Origin: Marinovum sp048263515
Lineage (GTDB): Bacteria > Pseudomonadota > Alphaproteobacteria > Rhodobacterales > Rhodobacteraceae
Direction of reading: 5' to 3'
Assembly: GCF_048263515.1 (NCBI RefSeq)
Contig: NZ_JBLXEC010000002.1
Location: 124,001-188,000, forward strand
DNA length: 64,000 bases
Below, piece by piece: positions 63,856-64,000 of this stretch. Position 1 is the first letter of the stretch; every line of letters starts with the position of its first letter. A program made the position numbers and the translations under genes. The notes under the pieces were generated by a model. The model was given only the letters and a program-made list of their open reading frames with translations. It did not search any database and had not been told where the DNA came from.

Positions 63856-64000
63856 GCCGGTGTCGGACATCCTGTTGATCCACGGCTCTGGCCACGGCGC
63901 CTGGTGTTTCGAGCCGCTGATCGGTAAGTTGCAGGCTTTGGGGCATAGCGCCCGCGCCATCGATTTGCCGGGGGCGGGCGACGATCCGACGCCGCCTGCC
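63848..64000 (+). CDS. Alpha/beta hydrolase, N-terminal fragment cut by the window end
   Basis: 51 residues are visible from ATG 63848, which overlaps the PcaD-like gene by 8 nt. DILLIHGSGHGAWCFEPLI is the first strand and oxyanion loop of EstC/salicylate-esterase-like alpha/beta hydrolases, followed by ARAIDLPGAGDD. The catalytic Ser and His lie beyond the window. Confidence 0.75.
   Translation, partial: MSEPVSDILLIHGSGHGAWCFEPLIGKLQALGHSARAIDLPGAGDDPTPPA

Overview
The window is a high-GC alphaproteobacterial chromosome segment, almost certainly from the family Rhodobacteraceae (Roseobacter group). Support for this: the cytochrome aa3 assembly block ctaB-(small protein)-ctaG-ctaE followed by surf1-thrC-M16 peptidase; a tauR/tpa block divergent from tauABC; a five-gene F1 ATPase operon (atpHAGDC) without the Fo genes; HWE-family histidine kinases; a Hint-domain protein; and short Rhodobacteraceae-type intergenic palindromes. 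No phage genes, transposases, integrases, tRNAs, rRNAs or CRISPR arrays were recognised. The chromosome is dense and mostly housekeeping; the unusual material is in the gaps and in several degenerate paralogues.

Layout. 1-6395: terminal oxidase assembly, threonine synthase, M16 peptidase, GNAT. 6414-11436: DUF4242, a metallo-beta-lactamase-fold protein, an FAD-linked hydroxyacid dehydrogenase, then def, a deformylase-like pseudoenzyme and fmt. 11497-18049: taurine uptake and transamination with its MocR-type regulator and matching operator boxes. 18462-20199: leuA with a leucine-rich leader peptide and attenuator. 20282-29515: SDR plus iron-sulfur photolyase, an 18-unit MORN protein, an NAD-synthetase-like pseudoenzyme, SGNH hydrolase, zincin, PfkB, a 2OG-Fe oxygenase and a Tat-exported MBL protein. 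29636-40982: gltX, csaA, proC, YbjN, an HWE kinase, a BCCT transporter, ubiK, lgt, midA-like, pgeF. 41232-47503: a small basic protein, a possible small RNA, Hint protein, M23 peptidase, clpA, gloB, a methyltransferase-like gene. 47783-52729: atpHAGDC. 53159-64000: trpB, metG, a two-domain SCPU protein, an FKBP isomerase, a PAS-HWE kinase, and a tightly packed run of HAD, alpha/beta-hydrolase, threonine-dehydratase-like, PcaD-like and a second (cut) alpha/beta-hydrolase gene.

The most interesting signal is a family of about 190-220 bp non-coding repeats: eleven copies in five gaps (1921-2345, 35023-35346, 37352-37772, 54416-55012, 57874-58232). Every array lies downstream of a gene and points the same way as that gene; three arrays begin only 18-24 nt after the stop codon. 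Two small hairpins inside the repeat keep pairing through compensatory base changes (C-G to T-A) between copies, and a 24-nt double-hairpin module is present in seven copies and cleanly absent in four. This suggests a folded RNA or DNA element that is still spreading or recombining, not decayed coding sequence. Three other short palindrome families also occupy the gaps.

How the genes work together: TauABC would import taurine and Tpa convert it to sulfoacetaldehyde under TauR, but xsc, needed next, is not here. Def and Fmt act at opposite ends of N-formyl-methionine metabolism, and metG supplies the methionyl-tRNA. CtaB/CtaG/Surf1 install heme and copper in the aa3 oxidase of which CtaE is a subunit, and the ATP synthase F1 sector uses the resulting proton gradient.
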